Assembly (NCBI GenBank): GCA_963678705.1 | Contig: OY783203.1 | Span: 30,610,535 to 30,674,534 of the forward strand | Direction of reading: 5' to 3' | Length of the DNA stretch: 64,000 bases | From: Panorpa germanica | Lineage: Eukaryota; Arthropoda; Insecta; Mecoptera; Panorpidae | In this document: positions 24,840 through 37,129 of the stretch, one piece after another | How positions within the stretch are numbered: position 1 is the first letter of the stretch | Layout of the letters: every line of letters begins with the position of its first letter | Notes under the pieces: generated by a model | Told to the model about the DNA's origin: nothing | Database searches by the model: none | What the model saw: the letters and a program-made list of their open reading frames with translations, nothing else | Program-made: the position numbers and the translations under genes

Positions 24840-25052
24840 GTGACATAACATTTTCTATAACGTTGGATCCCTTTAATAATTAAAAGGAAAAAATGGCTTT
24901 TGTAATTGTTAATATCTCCTAAAATATATCGTGTTATTAAAAAAAAATTGTACATTTGAAGTTCTGGTAGCCAACTTTATTAATAAATACAGTTTTACAT
25001 AGTACAGTTTTATGAAAATTAAGACATGGTTCACAAGCCCATTATTTTCTGA
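24840..25052 (+). repeat. Partial copy of the CAATGGGCTTGTG repeat
   Basis: Matches 15390-15598 in order: CGTTG(G/A)ATCCCTTTAATA, TAATTGTTAATATCTC, TGAAGTTCTGGTAGCC, AATTAAGACAT and the end CACAAGCCCATT. The left half of the element is missing. Confidence 0.6.
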
Positions 25053-26108
25053 ATTTCGTTCTAATTGTAGTGTATATCATCAAATATTATTTATACAGGA
25101 GTACTTATGTATCCCTCTTTTCAATTAGTTTAGCACACGCGTATTTTAAGTGAATTTGCTAGTTCCAATCCATCAATTTTCTCTGAGTTATATACTTCTA
25201 TATACGTGATGCTGTTTTATGAGATTAAACCACCACATAATTTAACGAAGAGTAAATTTTAATTACATATAATAACATCACGTTACTGCGATAAAATACC
25301 CATAAATTGTATTGTTGTTAGTTGCTTGAGCTTGACGCCACTTGTTCACAAATCAGAGTTCTGCCGAAAGATTCTCCCAGGCCTATGAGGAAGTAAGAGT
25401 CGTTTTCCGGGCTGGAAATATTGCGTATACGAATTTATATATTATGTTCAGTTCAATTATAAAGCGCAGTTTTCACACGCGCAGTAAGGCTGATACAACT
25501 CGACATAACAACACAAGGGTGGGAGTGAAGAAGGAGGAGAAGGAGTATTATTCCCGTTTTCCAACTCTCGACATCGATGCACACCGAATCTCAGAACTAG
25601 GCCGTTGTCATGGTGCAATACAATCCAGAATCTCTCTGCTCCAAATGCCCTAGATAGGATGTTCACCCTGCTCGGCCCACCCCGGTCCCTATCCCGGTCC
25701 CGGTCCCGGCCCATAATGCCGAAACGGACCAGATATGCCTGGAAGCGCCTGGAATCCCAAGTCCGTGCTTTGGATACAAATCATTAATGGTATTATACTC
25801 GTATCCGGGAAGACGAAGATGAAAACGAAGACGAAACTTCATGATCCGTAAAATACAACAAAAGTTCGATATACGGAACGACTTACGAAACTTACGAGTA
25901 TTTACATTCTGTATGATTAATTACAAGTCCTTATGTACGGGGGAGCGATACGAAGCGGGACGAAGATTGCGTGGAGAGGGAGAGGGGATGGTAGAATCTC
26001 AGGCGCGTAATGAAATTAACGAAGACTGTTTTGTTAAACAAACAGCATATTTCAAAGAAGATTAAAGTTATTATTACTTTAAATCTTTTGAAAATTATTT
26101 ACTTATGA
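25053..26108. other. Unexplained GC-richer patch
   Basis: From about 25330 to 26010 the base composition shifts away from AT and overlapping frames open on both strands (for example 25342-25653 and 25457-25714), helped by CCCGGT/CCGGTC repeats at 25681-25713. I find no splice-consistent, recognisable product. It could be an exon, a noncoding gene or an old element. Confidence 0.35.
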
Positions 26109-26113
26109 AATAT

Positions 26114-26422
26114 TGTTCAGTACAAAATTAGTACAGAACATAAGAAGATGTCTCTGTTGGCATTCCAACATTATAATGTATTGTTGTCTCTAATAGAAGT
26201 AATGCGCATGACTACAATACGACGACTGCTGTACGCTACAGCGATATGGCATTCGTGTCAGTTGTGTTTTGGGCTTCTACACTGTCAAGATCATAATTCC
26301 CAACCATCTTGTTATTATAAGAATGTTGGTTCAAAGTTATTAAAAAGTGTAAAATTATTTTATCATTAAACAATTGAATAATTATTCAATCTACAAATAC
26401 TCGCATGGTTTTATTTCGTACA
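26114..26422 (+). repeat. 5' LTR of the BEL/Pao element
   Basis: 309 bp, TGTTCAGTACAAA...TTTCGTACA. A 73-codon frame inside is duplicated in the 3' LTR and is not a gene. Confidence 0.92.
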
Positions 26423-27088
26423 TGCGAAGCTGGTCCTTCGAGTCTTACAAAGCCGATCCTTCGAGTTTATTAACCGCGTGTGTTTTTCATTGTATTTTTG
26501 GCGTTTTATTACATTTGCCCCTTGGCGATTGCCATTGATTGGGTAAATGGGACGCTCTATTTTGGCGGATTCACGGAGGATTTGGATATTTTACAATTAC
26601 ATTTCCAGAAGCCTTACAAGCGAAGCTGGATATTTTACAATTACATTTCAAGAAGGTTTTAAATCCTACAAAAAAAAAAACTGGCCTTACAAGCCATTGG
26701 TACCCGCGTGTGATTTCGTGGTGTTTTGAGGTTACATCTGTATAGTAACCAGCACAAGTGCAAGCTATTTTGTTACATTTACCCTATGGCGGCCTGGCAA
26801 GTCATCAATTGCCATTGATTGGGTAATGCAACGTTTGATTTAAGCGGATTCGCATATAATTTGGATTACTACACGTTTATATTTTAAGAAAAATTATTCA
26901 TTACGGAAGAGGATACATGGATGCTGGAGGAGAGTAAAATACTTCTTTACTCATGAAGGTACAAAGTTATTATTACTATCTGCAAGTACCAATCTATTAA
27001 AAACTTCTCATGTTGCTGGATTAACCTGGATTAGTTTGTCATCCACGTTTCATCTATCATATAAGTACGAATCTATCACCTAAGCAAG

Positions 27089-28774
27089 ATGGAGGGATTG
27101 AAAAGGCTTAGATCGGCGCGGACGGCTGCAAAAAGTGCAATATCACGGATGGACAATTACGTCAGCGACCCAAGGGCTCTCGACTCCGCTACAGTGGAGG
27201 TGCTGCAGGTGAAAAAAGAAAAGATGATGACTACATTCCAATCGTACGAGCTCACGCAGTACAGCATTTTAGAAATTGATGATCAAGATGAGGAAGACAT
27301 TGAAGAAGTTGAAGAGAAGTATTTTAACATTATTGCAAAATTAAATGCTAGCATCAATAAGTTAAAAGAAGTTAATAGGCCTGAATTAGTTCCATTGAAG
27401 CTCCCAGCGGTGGAAATTCCAACCTTCGATGGCAAGGATATAACCAGGTTTAAGCCCTTTTATGAGCTCTTCCAAGCAGTGGTTCACAATAATGCATCAT
27501 TGTCCGATGTTCAAAGACTTTTTTATTTGAGAAAGTATCTCGTTGATGAGGCTCTCTCAATAATTATAAATCTGCCGCTTGTGAACAGCTCATACAAAGA
27601 GGCTATTGATTTATTGTTAGCGCGGTATGAAAATAAGGCGAGATTAATCTTTTATCACATTAATATAATACTTGATATTCCCAACATGCAGAAAGGTACT
27701 GCAGTCGATATAAGGGCTTTTTTATGTCAAGTAAAACAGCAATTACAAGCGTTAAAAAATCTTGATGAGCCTGTAGACAAGTGGGATATGATTTTAATCT
27801 CGGCCTTAAGTAGAAAATTAGATATCGTTACTAACCGCACTTTCCACATGGAAAGAAATTTAGAAGAACTGCCTACTATGGCAGAATTTATTTCATTTTT
27901 AGAAAGACGTGCAATTGCAATTGAGTATAGTTTAGATTATAAAAATATGTCACATGACAATAATAATAATAAAGGAAATGTGGTTCCAAGAAAATTGTAT
28001 AATAAAAATAAGTATTCACATAATAATATTGTATGTAATCTTGCTATTTGTGAATATACAAACCTTGAGAATGTTATGAAACAATCTTGGACAACTGAGA
28101 AAGTCCCAGAGGAATCAGATAAGTTTTCTGAGGATTACTTAAAGGCTGAACATAAATTTCAAAATTCAGTAGCACTTAAAAATAATTTAACTGTTGATTT
28201 GCCATTACTCAGCCTAGTAAATAAAATAGAATTGGAGGATTCTTTCTCAGTTGCCCCGCAAAGATTTAATGTGTTGGAAAAAAGATTTAGACACAATCCT
28301 TCATTATTGGAGGTTTATAAAACATTATTAAACAGATCAACCAGTATTATGACATTAGGTTTAAAACACAATATTATTTTTATAAATATTAAAATAAAAA
28401 CAAATTTAATTTGCTACAAGTCCAGTGTAGCTCCATCAAGTAAGGTACTTACAATACCCCAGCTTGAGATTATTAGCGCAGTGTTGCTGGTGCGAATCAA
28501 ACAAGCAACAAATAAAATTTTTGATTCAAATACAATACTTCCATCAGATATTAATTGCAATGTTTACAACATTGATGTAAAACAAACATCTGTACTGTTG
28601 GAATTGTTAAAAGATAATTGTTTCAATAACATTGTAACTATTGAGTTGATGATTGTTGTGTACATTATGCAAATGATAATGTATGCTACATTGATAATTA
28701 TGGTTTCTGTTATATTTAGGATAGTAATTAATTTGTTTTATATTATTTTCACAAAATTATGTAGACTACCATAG
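27089..28774 (+). pseudogene. Gag-type (DUF1759-like) frame of the BEL/Pao element, with pol remnants
   Basis: A 561-residue frame. The first 300 residues are BEL/Pao Gag of the DUF1759 type: an N-terminal coiled segment, then LPAVEIPTFDGK and FKPFYELFQAVVHNN, with the LFYLRKYL helix. Further on are pieces resembling Pao polymerase and RNase H-region segments (VAPQRFNVLEKR; LTIPQLEIISAVLL). No zinc knuckle, full reverse transcriptase or integrase was recognised. It is treated as a fossil part of an incomplete element. Confidence 0.85.
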
Positions 28775-28929
28775 AGTTAAGAAGTTTATGTTATTTTGTG
28801 TAATTTTGTTTATAATAGTTTTAAGAAGTTCACATTATTTTTTGTAAATTGGTTTATAATAATTTTATGTAACATTGTATAATTTGATATTGGTTGTGAG
28901 CTTATCTACTTCTGCTGGCTGGCAATTTA

Positions 28930-29238
28930 TGTTCAGTACAAAATTAGTACAGAACATAAGAAGATGTCTCTGTTGGCATTCCAACATTATAATGTATTGT
29001 TGTCTCTAATAGAAGTAATGCGCATGACTACAATACGACGACTGCTGTACGCTACAGCGATATGGCATTCGTGTCAGTTGTGTTTTGGGCTTCTACACTG
29101 TCAAGATCATAATTCCCAACCATCTTGTTATTATAAGAATGTTGGTTCAAAGTTATTAAAAAGTGTAAAATTATTTTATCATTAAACAATTGAATAATTA
29201 TTCAATCTACAAATACTCGCATGGTTTTATTTCGTACA
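28930..29238 (+). repeat. 3' LTR of the BEL/Pao element
   Basis: 309 bp, indistinguishable by eye from the 5' LTR; followed by AATAT, the target duplication. Confidence 0.92.
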
Positions 29239-29243
29239 AATAT

Positions 29244-30179
29244 ATTTTCTACAACACCTGGAATAGATCCATGGAAATGTTTGTAAACATGCAGATGTTT
29301 TGTTAAATAAGTATACAGATACTTACCTGTAGAATAGATAACTTATTTATAACTAAGTTATAGTGTTAACAAACAAAAGTGTTGCCACAGGAAAAAGTTG
29401 CATATATGGTAACACGTCGTGTCGTTTACCGATAGATCAAGAACGATCGTGTTCGTGTTCGTGTACGGATACATGAATGTTTGCCCTGTGAACACGCACA
29501 CTAAAGCTTCCAACGTGTGAGTCAAATATTGCAAGTTTCCTGCTACACGGTGGAACGAATGTTTGATCCGAATGATTTATTTATTTTATTAATTTGTTGA
29601 TATTATTGACACTGACACTGTTTAATAAGTAAATAAATAAACCTTCAAGTATAAAACCTTCCTTTGTTGGACGATTCGTGCAAATCCGTTTTGACGCGGG
29701 TCAAAGATCGACAACAGTCCGAACTTCTTCCAATATGAATGTTGTACATACTTAGTTCTAGCATCGAGCACACGATGCGTCCAACGTTGGTGTTCGTAGC
29801 ATAGTTTGGCGCCGGCATAATACGCATGTGTGGATCCGAGGTTAAAGATAAACAAACTAATCATATAAACTAAACCTTTATAATACTCAATGTCAAAGAA
29901 TAAAAAAACAACTTCTGCGAAAGATTAAATTCTGAAAAAGTTGATTTCTACTTAATATACGATTTAATCAATATATAGTATAAATATATAGAATTTGAAG
30001 TTAAGGCAAGATTCCAATTAAATTGATTTAGACGAAACAAAATTGCAAGATTACGAATATATAGTGGTCTCGTTTTAATTTTGATCTTTTTCTTTGTGAG
30101 CCTCATATTAACTTTATTTCTGTCTAGTGTCAGTTTAGTTTTTTTTTTTTAAATTGGTACATTAGCACTATTTTCTAGA
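29244..30179. other. Unassigned; a minus-strand frame of unclear origin
   Basis: The frame at 29622-29864 (minus) reads CYEHQRWTHRVLDARTKYVQ and on to DPRQNGFARIVQQRK. It has a basic, transposase-like look but matches nothing I can name; a decayed DNA transposon is one guess. Confidence 0.3.
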
Positions 30180-30181
30180 TA

Positions 30182-31094
30182 CGAGGCGTGTTTTTTAAGT
30201 AAGTACCGTTTTGGAATTAAAAAAAGACGTGCAAAGATATCGCAATAATTTTATTTTTACATGAAAGCCTGTACCTTAATCTACTTTTCTACATAATTTC
30301 CGTGAATATTGAGGCACTTGTCATAACGTGGCACCAGTTTTTGAATACCCTCCTCATAAAATTCTGCCGCCTGACTTGTTAACCACTGTATCACAACTGT
30401 TTTGACTTCGTTATCGTCTTGAAGACGCTGACCACCCAGGTGTTTCTTTAAGTGCAGGAACAAATGGTAGTCGCTGGGCGCCAGATCAGGGCTGTATGGA
30501 GGATGATCTAGATTCTAGAGTTTCCCATTTAAAAGATTTGATGAGATCTTTGGTCCGATTAGCCACATGTGGACGGGCATTTCACGGGTAATTCAAGTTC
30601 TCGGTCACAATGCGATACAAAACACTACGAGAATATTGAGGAAACCAGTCGCACATTGATGAAATTGTAAAGTGTCTGTTTTCTCTCACCTTTTCTTCCA
30701 CTTTCTGCACAAAATCTTCATTAAAGACCGAAGGACGCCCACTCCGTTCTTCATCATGCACATTTGTGCGGCCATCTTTAAATGCTCTCACCCATTTCCT
30801 TACCATTCCATCACTCATAATGTTTTGTCCGTAAACTTCACAGATCGAATGAATATCGATCGGTTTTACGCCTTTAGCACTAAGAAATCGTATAACAGCC
30901 CGTACTTCACAATCGGCGGGACTCACGATTGTCGGAGGCATCTTAAACACTCAGTAAACAACGTATACAATGAAGAATCAGACTGTAATTGCGTCAGTGC
31001 GTAGACAAGAGATGTAGGTAACCAGCGCGCATACGCGGAACGCCGCTGCAAAGGCGGAATCGCAAAACGGTACTTACTTAAAAAACATGCCTCG
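30182..31094 (-). mobile_element. mariner transposon, internally deleted, 913 bp
   Basis: Inverted ends CGAGGCGTGTTTTTTAAGTA and TACTTAAAAAACATGCCTCG, extending to CCGTTTTG / CAAAACGG, with TA on both sides (30180-30181, 31095-31096). On the minus strand the N-terminal helix-turn-helix half (30582-30950: IRFLSAKGVKP, MVRKWVRAFKDGRT, DEERSGRPS) and the C-terminal part (30281 to about 30505: PPYSPDLAPSDYHLF with the third catalytic Asp, then GIQKLVPRYDKCLN) are present. The middle, with the first two catalytic Asps, is gone; full mariners are about 1.3 kb. Confidence 0.92.
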
Positions 31095-31096
31095 TA

Positions 31097-34000
31097 TTTT
31101 TGATTGTTATGGCTTTGAATATACAGACTTCATTATAAATAAATTTGCTTATAATGAAACTCATTTCCACAAATGCCACATCAATTTTATCCAATAACAA
31201 TGATCAACAGACATAATATTTTCACATCCAGAAATTTTAAATTTTTAATCACAGAAGCCCAAGGTTTTACGACACACCATTTGGTAATCACTGGTCTGAA
31301 TTATTTAGGGATTAGCAAAATGCAAAATAAGCAAAACGCAGATCGAAATCGGTTTATACCTGCCTAAATCAAACTTTTAATATATTCCAAAAAGTTTTCA
31401 GTGTACAAAATTTTAACTAATGGAAATGTGTAGATATTATACATATGCAAAGGCACTGTTATTAGGACACCGTTCAGAACTTATAATAGTTTTATAAAAA
31501 GTAACTTTCATACCGAATCTTAGTTAAGTCACATTTTTTTATAATCTGCTTAAATACGTATACATATAAATGTATAAAAAGATTTGGTAATTTTTGATTT
31601 AGCAAATTTCAAATTAATAATTGTTTTATACAATTCATAAACAACATCCTTTTAAATAATATATGATAAATTTATATTCTATATTGGGTATAAAAAATAC
31701 CGACAAAATTGTAAGTGAATCCAGCCGCTGTTACTTACATTCTTTCAGCGGTATAACTCAATATCTATCTGTACAAAAAAATGTTAAGGAGGTATAGGAC
31801 GTAAACGTAAATGATGAAAACGTCGTGAAATTTGGAGGGTCGATACAAATAGTTAAAATACATGCTGTCTCAAAATTTTAGAGACTTAGGGTTCATAGTT
31901 TTCTTTTTCTACATGATTAAAAATAGTCATTTTCCATACAAATCATAATGTTTAGCTCAATTTCACCACATAACATAACTTTTAACTATAAAAAAATGGT
32001 GATACGTCTTTCAAAAACTAGGTGTATATAAAAGAATCTTTTCTGTAACTATTGCAAAAAGAAAATTATCAAAAGGATACCTATTTACGAAAATATTTAA
32101 ATAAATCCTTTAAGAAACAGTAAATGTAGGTTATAAGTCGGCAACGTTGCAAATACCAATTTGAGCGGGAAATTCAAAATCGGAATAAATGTTATATAAA
32201 ATATAACAATTTATTTGTCGAAGAACCAAATCACGCATGCGTTAACACACTTAAATTTACAGCGTTGCCAAATTTATTATTCCTTTTTCAAAATATTTAA
32301 TTTGAATTTAAATTGAATTAATATAAATTTGATATTAATTATAGGTAATTTTTCATTTATTAAACTATTATATGCATAAAAAAATCATTTTAACAAGCAA
32401 AAAGCAGTTTAATAATAATAATAAATTTGATATTAATTATAAATAATTTTTCATTTATTGAACAAAAAGCAGTTTAATAGGGAATTTAAAAATTCATTTT
32501 CAAAGGTACAGTCCTAATATTTGCTCGTCCCTCATGTACTTCGTATTTTGCATTTCGTATTACCGAGAGATAAACTTTTTCCATTGACGGTACGTCCTGT
32601 ACCTCCTTAATAACAAAAACTATAGATAATTGTGTCGTCTATCAGATAGATAATAACTATTTTTATCATAGGATCTACGAGTAAGAAGATATTGCATAAA
32701 AACCGTTTGTGACTGCCATTGTTACAAGACGTTGTAATAAACTTGGAATTTTTAGTAAGACCTCAAACGTTACAACACGATTTAAGGCAGAAATACGCTG
32801 CTTCTATGTAGAGAATCACTGAACTTAAATTCATTTCGTATATTTAAGGATATGAATTCTGAACGATGCCCATTACAAGAGAATGCAAATAATTAGTCGT
32901 AATTTATAATTGTCCGTTGGACAGTTTAGTAAAAATAGTTTTTTTTCTACAAATTGTACTTTTGATAAATTATTAAAATGTAATAAACCATACTCGTACA
33001 TAATGAAAGGTATGTTCTATTTATTTAATTGGTAAAACAAAAGCATTTTTCAAGAGAATATGGTTAATTTTTTTTCTTACTATTTCAAAATAATATTTTT
33101 TTGCTAGAAATTGTTTTAGTATCAAATTCGACTGCGTGATTACTAAGTTCATTTGTTGTTTTTAATCAAATACAACTTTTATAGATAATTCTTAATAGAG
33201 AAATACAAATTTAAAAAAATTAATGAACTATTAATATTTCTATAAAAATTCTATCCCTAATAAATATTTAAAATGCATAATAATCAACAAATAATAATGA
33301 AATAATGAAATGAATTGAAAAAATTCAAAAAATCGATTTTTTTTTTTTTTTTTTTTTTGATATTTCGAAAGTATAGTTAACTCTTAACAATATACTGTTA
33401 AATTTTTATAAGGATATTACCAATAGTTTCGTTTCTACAGCCGTTTTAGCATATATCAATAGTCATATACACTTAAAACTTTAATCTCATTTATTTCAAA
33501 ACGACATTTTTCGGCAAGGTGTTGTAGAAAAAAAAACTATTCAACCGAATCGTCTAAAATTGTAATATGTTATTCACAACATCAATAGCTATCGTTAGAA
33601 CTAGAATCACTTTTTAATTTCAATAATTTCGTATCTTTTTCATTAAATAACTGGTAAAAAAAACCCAGTTTTTAGAATTTCAATTTTAAAAGCGCGCCAA
33701 TTTTAATTACTATTTTTTTCTCTAGTTTCGACCATAACTGTACTCATACTAATTAATAATTTTCTTGGTTTTTATTTATCAGATAAATTGAATGTCCAAT
33801 TTTTTGACAGGGTCACTTCAGCTTCAGCGCCATTTTTAACATATTTAACAATATTTTTAAATTTCTATAAAGTTTTTTTTGTATGTAGAATAAGTGTAAT
33901 AATAAGCCTAAAAAGTTAAAATATCGTTTTTCCATATACTTATTATAAAAAAAACAATCCTCAAAATACCCCTAATAAAATAAGTTCTCATTTTCAAAAA

Positions 34001-34540
34001 ATCTTTTTTCTTCTTCTCGAAGAAATCTAATATGTTATTACTATTATGTAAAAATTTATTTCACTTTTGCTTAAAATTTACCAAAAAATACATTTCGTTT
34101 TATAATCATGTAATTTTAGTCTAAAATCGTCTGGCATTTTTCGTAAATATGTATATAAAAGATTCCACTGTCAAATTGTACTCCGTGCAAAGTAATCGTG
34201 ATAGAATGACATTGCAAAAAGAAAAGAATAGTCTACCTTTATCAAAGGGAGGTATAGGGAAGGTAAGGTGCCTTGTCTGTATAAAAGCAGGGGGAACTGC
34301 TGCAAAATGGGGTAAATAATTCCACACTCATGATTTACATGGTGAAAGAATACTTCACATACGTTCTGTGATATGTTCCCAGCTACTAAATTATTATAGT
34401 TATTGTTTTGTCGGCTCAAATATGGGTCATTCTAAGCATAAATCACATCACTTGTGTCGGCTGTATATTCTGGTGTCGGTCCGTCCTGCTTCACTTTTAT
34501 TAGCACTAAATATATGCAGTTAGTTACTCGACAGCACTTC
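31097..34540. other. 3.4 kb without a recognised gene
   Basis: AT-rich. A short direct repeat (ATAAATTTGATATTAATTATA, about 32326 and 32422) and a T-run at 33339-33358 are the only structures noted. Frames on both strands at 34121-34419 have no recognisable domain. Confidence 0.45.
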
Positions 34541-34546
34541 ACATAA

Positions 34547-35082
34547 GGTCCTCCGCACACGACGCGACTGGTTGCAAACCTTAGCCCGAATCTGCCCGAA
34601 GCGAATGTGATTACAACTGTGTTGTTAATGAGACATCAAACGTGTATGCGAGTGAGATAAAACACGAAGAAAGACACACGAGTCGGCTGATTGGAAACCA
34701 AAAGTTTTCAATGAAAACGAGCACGAGCCATGTCGAGCCGTGTATCGTGACTCTATAGAATTTTTCACAATAGCATAATAGGGGATTCTATTGTGTTATA
34801 TTTGATTTGTATGTATGTATTTAAATACTTTTCGTAATCATCTCTGTTTATGATATCATCATCAAAAGCATGAAACCAAACAATGCCCTGCGACCGAGAA
34901 ATATAGTCGCTGAATATATGTTCAAAACCAGTTTCAAATCAGTCTAGTTACGTTCGTGCCGTGTGTTTTATCTCACTCGTAAATACGTTCGTTCTTTTAC
35001 TAACAACATCGTTGTAATCACATTCGGTTTGGGCAGATTCGGGACTAAGGTTTGCAACCAGTCACAGCGTGTGCGGACGTCC
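34547..35082. mobile_element. Harbinger-like element, uninterrupted copy
   Basis: Ends GGTCCTCCGCACACG and CGTGTGCGGACGTCC, TAA on both sides (34544-34546, 35083-35085). Interior matches 2691-3000: CGAGCCGTGT, ATAGAATTTTT, AATAGGGGATT, ATGCCCTGCGACCG, CACTCGTA. Gives the empty form of the hAT-interrupted copy at 2691-3730. Confidence 0.8.
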
Positions 35083-35085
35083 TAA

Positions 35086-36490
35086 ATAATGCGGTTGACG
35101 GTTTGATATACTCGAACTTATGTCGCTCACACATGGAATATTATAAACCAACTCTGTGTTTAAATACAGTGCAATTACGACAATAATACAACTGTTTAAT
35201 ATGGGATTTTATTAGGAAAAAATGTTGCCCTCTTTTTGCATTTTTTTTTTAATTTTCGGTACAATTAAAATTACTTTTTTGTTTTATTGTAAAATAAGTG
35301 TTGCTCTAAAACTGGTGTTGTACACTATCTCTTGATAAGGAAAGGTTATAATTAGCTTGTGACTCATGTCTTAATTTCTATAAAACTGTGCTATATATTG
35401 ATAAACTTTGTTAATCAGGTCCTTAAATATAATTTGTTTTTAATAACGCACAGATTTATAGTAGTAATAACTATAATAATTACTTTTGTATCTTTAGTCA
35501 TTCAGGGGATTGCCATCTTTGTTCTAGGAATCACAGACTGGTACAGACTATTTGCTATCTTCGACATTTTCACTAGGGTGTATTTGAGTTGTTTTGTTGT
35601 TAAAGAAGTCAATATTTTATAATATGGTTCATATTTATGTAGATCACACTATCGCCTACGTTTTACTCGCCGTTGTATATATCCGAACTGTCCGGGAAAC
35701 AAGCAACTTCTAACAAAACGACCGCGATCTTTTTTGTGTTTACAATTTACAGCGAATCCTGAGATCTGATACTCTCTAATAAATCTTTCTTGATTTCTCA
35801 GAACTAACAGATTTTTGTCTAATAGTGAGAAAAAAAATGCAAATTACATTAACAATTTAAAACAATGAAAAACTGCGTTGTGGGGGGGGGGGGTTGAGTG
35901 TTGGTCAAAACGATGAAAAAGAAGCACATTTTCAATACTACATGATAAAATGTGTGAGAAATCGCATTTAAAAGTTTCAAAGAAAGACGAAACCAGGCCA
36001 GAGAAGTGAAGACTCTTATATCTCCGACAGTTTTAGTCCAATCGACTTCAAATTTTTACACAATAAACTTAATATGTTGTACAATAATATAAATAAATTT
36101 AAAAGAAATATATAAAAAAAAAGTTGAAACCTTACCCCCTCCTTAATGCGAAAAAGCCGGCGTCGGAATTAGTCTGTTCCAATTTGAGAGAAGCCTAAGC
36201 CTCGTGGAATCGATTTTTTGAAAAATATTTTCCTTTTCCAGTCAGAATTCTTCAATTCTACTACTTATTTCAAATGTTCGTTGTTTTTTTTTGCTCTCAT
36301 GCTAAATTCCATTATTAATCACAATAGTCAGGCGCAAAGATCACAGCTTTCACTCATTTTACGACCCCCTGACACATATATTTCGTTTATTTTGTGTAAA
36401 TCTACAATTTCGTATTATTTTATGCTATGCTGAAGGTTTTATTTACTCAGTAACTTTACGTGTAATATTATAGTATGTTTCTTTCTTTCT
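35086..36490. other. Repeat scraps, no gene
   Basis: Holds the opposite-strand scrap of the CAATGGGCTTGTG family at about 35345-35425 and the 36025-36090 block paired with 19255, plus a G-run at 35881-35893. Confidence 0.45.
35880..36230 (+). repeat. Dispersed repeat paired with 18960-19560
   Basis: TCTCCGACAGTTTTAGTCCA, then AATCGACTTCAAATTTTTAC and ACAATAAACTTAATATG match the reverse complement of about 19255-19320. Confidence 0.5.
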
Positions 36491-36496
36491 TTTCAG

Positions 36497-36662
36497 CGTA
36501 TCCAGATGGAGCAATCTTTGCAGAATGGATGCGTGCTCTGTAGAATACTCAAGAGCTCTATCACATCTTTATCAATGTTTTGCTGCTCATCAATATTATA
36601 GCACCCCGGTGGGGACCACCGTGGTGATGCCATATAGAGATAATTTATTAAAACAAGAATAA
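36497..36662 (+). CDS. Possible orphan C-terminal coding exon
   Basis: A pyrimidine-rich acceptor (TTTCTTTCTTTTCAG, ending 36496) opens a 54-codon frame that runs to a TAA at 36660-36662. It reads VSRWSNLCRMDACSVEYSRA, then LSHLYQCFAAHQYYSTPVGT and TVVMPYRDNLLKQE. The composition (Trp, Cys, Tyr, His) is unlike the low-complexity frames around it, and the region is locally richer in G+C. I do not recognise the family. No neighbouring exon was identified on either side, so it may be the last exon of a gene with long introns, a pseudogene piece, or chance. Confidence 0.35.
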
Positions 36663-37129
36663 AGGTAAATATGTATTATAGTTCACATTTATGTAATTTT
36701 ATAATTTTGATTGTTTTTAAATTAACTGTGATTCTGTCTTTCCACGTAATATTTTAACGTAAAAGATTTTTGTTAAGAGAAACACCTAATCCTAATCAAC
36801 TGTAGGTAGATTAGAAAGCATACCACCCCAATTTGCTCTAACTCAGAGATGAGATTAGAATTTTAGAAATTCCAAAATTGATAAAAGGGATATTGAAAAC
36901 ACTATTATAAACGCGATTATATTATTAAAACTTTGAATTGTGCAATAATTGAGTATCTAATTAGAGGGTAAAAACTGTGTTAAAAAGTTCAAATTTTGTA
37001 TATATACTAACTATGCTACCTAATTTACAAATCGAATAATCAAATAACACATAATTTTGAAAACTGAAAATATTTTTTATTTAGGTAATGAAATGAAAAA
37101 AATATTTTCAAGATTACTTAAGCCTCATT
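36663..37129. other. No feature recognised
   Basis: AT-rich sequence downstream of the possible exon at 36497-36662; a continuation of that transcript is possible but nothing supports it. Confidence 0.4.

Larger units (their letters stand above)
26114..29238 (+). mobile_element. BEL/Pao LTR retrotransposon, incomplete, young
   Basis: A virus-like LTR element with two 309-bp LTRs (26114-26422 and 28930-29238) that read identically by eye, each starting TG and ending CA, and a perfect 5-bp duplication AATAT (26109-26113, 29239-29243), the length BEL/Pao uses. Between them are a leader with short internal duplications and a frame at 27089-28774. The whole is about 3.1 kb against the usual 6-7 kb, so it is incomplete and cannot be autonomous. 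Identical LTRs point to a very recent insertion, presumably with proteins supplied by a full-length relative. Confidence 0.9.

Noticed and set aside
25681-25713. CCCGGT repeat as a regulatory site
   Set aside because: It is a short simple repeat with no supporting context, recorded only as part of the GC-richer patch.
26148-26369. A 73-residue protein gene, found again at 28964-29185
   Set aside because: Both frames lie within the two LTRs of the BEL/Pao element, so the duplication is the LTR and not a gene pair.
30672-31004. A + strand 110-residue frame
   Set aside because: It is the antisense shadow of the mariner transposase N-terminal half.
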